Origin: Paucimonas sp.
GTDB taxonomy: Bacteria > Pseudomonadota > Gammaproteobacteria > Pseudomonadales > Pseudomonadaceae
Direction of reading: 5' to 3'
Assembly: GCA_031253995.1 (NCBI GenBank)
Contig: JAIRVG010000031.1
Span: forward strand, 1-64,000
Length of the DNA stretch: 64,000 nucleotides
How positions within the stretch are numbered: the stretch's first letter is position 1; every line of letters starts with the position of its first letter. Below are positions 61,827-64,000 of the stretch, in pieces. The position numbers and the translations under genes are program-made. The notes beneath the pieces are model-generated. The model made no database searches, was not told the DNA's origin, and saw nothing but the letters and a program-made list of their open reading frames with translations.

Positions 61827-62345
61827 TCAAGCCTCCCGGGGCTTGCGCCAGTCGTCAGAGCCTTCAGTGCCGCAAACGTCGTGGACCCAGATGATCTTGC
61901 GATAGGCCATGGCGACCTTGATCAACTGGGTATATTCGGCGTTTTCCTTGTCTTGCACGTGCGGCAGCGCGGTGTCGATGCTGACGATGGTGGCGTCTTC
62001 CAGCTTGGTGGTGAAGAAGGCCTCCTGGACACCGTTAGCCGAGGTGCGGTACCACGTCACTTCCACGTTCGGCAGCATTTCACCGGTAGCCAAAGCCTGA
62101 TAGAGCAGCGGGGAGGCCTTGTTCAGTGCCGAGGTGAAGGTGAAGGGGCCATGAACCCTTTGACCAGAAGGCTGGCCGCTTTGCGGATCGGCCGGGGTCT
62201 CGATCAGGTGATCGATTTCCTGGACCAGCATCTGATTTTCATGACCTTCCTGATACACGTTACCCACCGAATTGGCGGTAAATGCACCCTCGGTAATGAG
62301 ACCCTGGGAACTACCGGTGATGCTGATAAAAGCTGGAGTCGGCAT
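61827..62345 (-). CDS. hcp: Type VI secretion tube protein Hcp
   Basis: From ATG 62345 the 172-residue protein begins MPTPAFISITGSSQGLITEG, the standard Hcp start, with HVQEGHE-like VYQEGHENQMLVQEID and PFTFTSALNKASPLLYQALA. Hexameric Hcp rings build the inner tube and can carry effectors. It lies 101 bases downstream of tssL and probably has its own promoter in that gap. The frame is open 21 codons further upstream, without family sequence. Confidence 0.96.
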   Translation of the reverse strand: MPTPAFISITGSSQGLITEGAFTANSVGNVYQEGHENQMLVQEIDHLIETPADPQSGQPSGQRVHGPFTFTSALNKASPLLYQALATGEMLPNVEVTWYRTSANGVQEAFFTTKLEDATIVSIDTALPHVQDKENAEYTQLIKVAMAYRKIIWVHDVCGTEGSDDWRKPREA

Positions 62346-62446
62346 GGAATGCCTCCTTGTTGCGTTGATGTAAGGCCTTGCAGGCCGTGGTGCCATCACT
62401 GATGGCAAGGGTTTGAAGCAGGCGTTGCTTCAATTTCGTGGGCACT

Positions 62447-63313
62447 TCAGGGCTTGAGGATGAAATCCAGGGACCGAAGCACTTCTTCCGTGCTGTTGCC
62501 CAGGCTGATGGAGAAGCCGAGATAGGTCGCCAGCAGGACCACCCCGGCTAATGCCCAGGGCGTCCACAACGGCCATTGCCGTGCCAGTCGATAGCGCCGC
62601 GAGGCCACGTGCTCCGGCGCCTCGGTCAGGCGCTCGGGCGTGTCGCCGCGCTGCGAGCGCAGCACCCGGTGCAGCTTGGTGATGATTCCGTTGAGGATTT
62701 CCCGGTTGTTGTGCTGCAGGCCGTACTTGCCCTCGAAACCCAGGCAAAGGCACAGGTACTTGAACTCCAGCACGTCGCGGTAGCGCTCCGGGTCCATCTG
62801 CATGCGCGCAAGGACGGTGAAGAACTTCTCGCCGCCCCAGGTTTCGTTGTGGTGGTAGCTGAGCAGGGAGCGATGCGACCAATTGGATGCGCGCCCCCAT
62901 TCAGTGGCCATGACGGCTTCATCGATGAATGCACACAGGGCGTAGCGATAGGCCAGTTGCGAAACTCCGTCGTAACCGCATAGACGGATCTCCTCGGAGA
63001 GGACAGTGATCTGTTCGCGGACCGTCTCGTAGAGCGCTGTTACATCGTCACAGCCGTCGATCCGACGCAGGCGTAGCACCAGGCCAAGCAGCGGTTGCGC
63101 TGCATCTATCAACGGGTTGAGGCTGTGACCGCGCAACTGGAATTGCAGGTCGGGATCCTGGTCGGCATGGGCCACCGTGCCGTAGCACATCCCGGCCTTA
63201 CCCTTGACCTCCTCGGCCGAGGTTGAAAGGGGCAGATCCTCCCGGGCGGGCTCCGGCGGGTTGGGCGCAGCCGATTCAGGCTTGTCGTGCGCAATCTGGA
63301 CGGACGTACTCAT
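62447..63313 (-). CDS. tssL: Type VI secretion protein TssL (DotU/IcmH family)
   Basis: The 288-residue protein has a Pro-rich cytoplasmic N-terminus and the DotU helical domain (NPLIDAAQPLLGLVLRLRRI at about 65, ALCAFIDEAVMATEWGRAS at about 125, KYLCLCLGFEGKYGLQHN). It ends with a single C-terminal membrane helix (WALAGVVLLATYLGFSI) and no OmpA-like extension. TssL belongs to the TssJLM envelope complex. It follows tssK with a one-base gap. Confidence 0.95.
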   Translation of the reverse strand: MSTSVQIAHDKPESAAPNPPEPAREDLPLSTSAEEVKGKAGMCYGTVAHADQDPDLQFQLRGHSLNPLIDAAQPLLGLVLRLRRIDGCDDVTALYETVREQITVLSEEIRLCGYDGVSQLAYRYALCAFIDEAVMATEWGRASNWSHRSLLSYHHNETWGGEKFFTVLARMQMDPERYRDVLEFKYLCLCLGFEGKYGLQHNNREILNGIITKLHRVLRSQRGDTPERLTEAPEHVASRRYRLARQWPLWTPWALAGVVLLATYLGFSISLGNSTEEVLRSLDFILKP

Positions 63314-63314
63314 C

Positions 63315-64000
63315 TCACTGACTCCTGATAGCCCAGAACTGCAACTGCAACTCCGGGAAGTCGCCGCTGATATGGAAGCCGAAGCTCTTCGCGCCCCTGG
63401 GCATCAGGGTTGGCCAGTTGGCCGCGGTGCGATCGAGCTGGAAGTAGGTGAAGCCGGCATGGAACGGCAGATGCCTCGGTGCCACGGGCAGCGGGCTGAG
63501 GGGGATGCCCGGCAGTTGCAGGCGGATCAGCTCGGGCAGTTTTTCCTGGGATGCCACCTTGGCCTGCTGCAGGAACAGGTGGCGCATCCTTTCCAGCGGC
63601 ATGCGGGCATTCACGGCGAGGATGAAGTCGGCACCGTCCATCAGGCTGTCGTCGTTGACCTGCGCGGTGAGCATGCCGTGCGGCTGCCGCACCAGCGGCA
63701 GCGACACGGCACGCAGTTGCAACACGGTGCCGAGCAGCCGGCGCAGGGTCTGCTCCAGCATGAGGAAGGTGTTTTTCGGGCTGTCGTGCTGGTACGCGGG
63801 GAATTCAGGCGCGAGGCGCGACTCATCGATGCAGGTGGCCAGCTCGCCGCTCGCCTGGCCGCAGGCGAGGTAGGCATCCAGCGGCCGCACATCCGGATCC
63901 CGGGCCAGGTGGCGGAACTGGTGCTGCCAGCGGTTGAGCGCCTGCAGCAGGCTGAAGTCGGTGAAGTCGGCGACGCCCGACTGGCCTGGCGAACCGATGC
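63315..64000 (-). CDS. tssK: Type VI secretion baseplate protein TssK (partial, C-terminal part)
   Basis: The frame is open to the right edge and reads IGSPGQSGVADFTDFSLLQA, LNRWQHQFRHLARDP, then ...PEFPAYQHDSPKNTFLMLEQ and FYFQL-like GFTYFQLDRTAANWPTLMPR, ending HISGDFPELQLQFWAIRSQ. This is the TssK C-terminal half, which links the baseplate to TssL/TssM. About 228 residues are visible; the N-terminus is outside the window. Confidence 0.93.
   Translation of the reverse strand, partial: IGSPGQSGVADFTDFSLLQALNRWQHQFRHLARDPDVRPLDAYLACGQASGELATCIDESRLAPEFPAYQHDSPKNTFLMLEQTLRRLLGTVLQLRAVSLPLVRQPHGMLTAQVNDDSLMDGADFILAVNARMPLERMRHLFLQQAKVASQEKLPELIRLQLPGIPLSPLPVAPRHLPFHAGFTYFQLDRTAANWPTLMPRGAKSFGFHISGDFPELQLQFWAIRSQ

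Overview
The window is chromosomal DNA of a Pseudomonas, most likely of the P. putida / P. entomophila clade. This is inferred from the gene order (aceE | glnE | LPS-core operon; fdhA-purU-sox-glyA; gbcAB-etf-dgcAB), the high GC content, the abundant REP-type inverted repeats with a GCTGGCAAGCCAGC core, and Pseudomonas-typical families (GbcAB, DgcAB, DUF6124, DUF3010). No rRNA, tRNA, CRISPR array or insertion sequence was recognised.

Layout. 1-914: 5' part of aceE (minus), preceded by two copies of a palindromic operator. 1.2-4.2 kb: glnE. 4.3-11.3 kb: overlapping LPS inner-core operon waaF-waaC-waaG-waaP followed by three more kinase-fold genes, the last a double kinase. 11.5-20.5 kb (minus): glyA-soxB-soxD-soxA-soxG-purU-fdhA, the sarcosine-to-glycine/serine and C1 end of glycine-betaine catabolism. 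20.8-26.5 kb: threonine aldolase, two chemoreceptors and, between them, a ZapA-like/ZapB-like pair. 26.8-30.3 kb: a membrane protein and the divergent gbcB/gbcA betaine monooxygenase genes. 30.4-33.0 kb: three orphan RHS-core proteins in one operon, two of them a recent tandem duplication. 33.0-33.66 kb: a gene-free stretch with five perfect DnaA boxes in repeated units. 33.7-41.3 kb (minus): dipeptidase-like gene, DUF5943 gene, dgcA, dgcB, etfA, etfB (dimethylglycine demethylation). 41.6-42.3 kb: a hypothetical gene. 42.5-52.4 kb (minus): ECF sigma, anti-sigma, a DUF6124 gene, TonB receptor, periplasmic M16 protease lipoprotein and ABC exporter/importer, resembling the YddA-YddB-PqqL / Fus protein-import systems. 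52.5-53.3 kb: LprI-like and DUF3010 genes. 53.4-64 kb (minus): a type VI secretion segment (tssK-tssL-hcp-vgrG-DUF4123-toxin-DUF6708-PAAR stub-DUF6708-PAAR).

How the genes work together. The central 30 kb encode almost the whole route betaine -> dimethylglycine (GbcAB) -> sarcosine (DgcAB with EtfAB) -> glycine (SoxBDAG) -> serine (GlyA), with FdhA and PurU disposing of the C1 units; the chemoreceptors may sense related substrates. The 42-52 kb block looks like an iron-regulated system that takes up and cleaves a proteinaceous substrate. The 53-64 kb block is an antibacterial effector island with signs of recent module exchange at the toxin C-terminus and adjacent DUF6708 genes.

The most unusual non-coding feature is the DnaA-box cluster at 33.1-33.65 kb, with further boxes in etfB and etfA; it has the look of a DnaA-titration or DnaA-regulatory locus.
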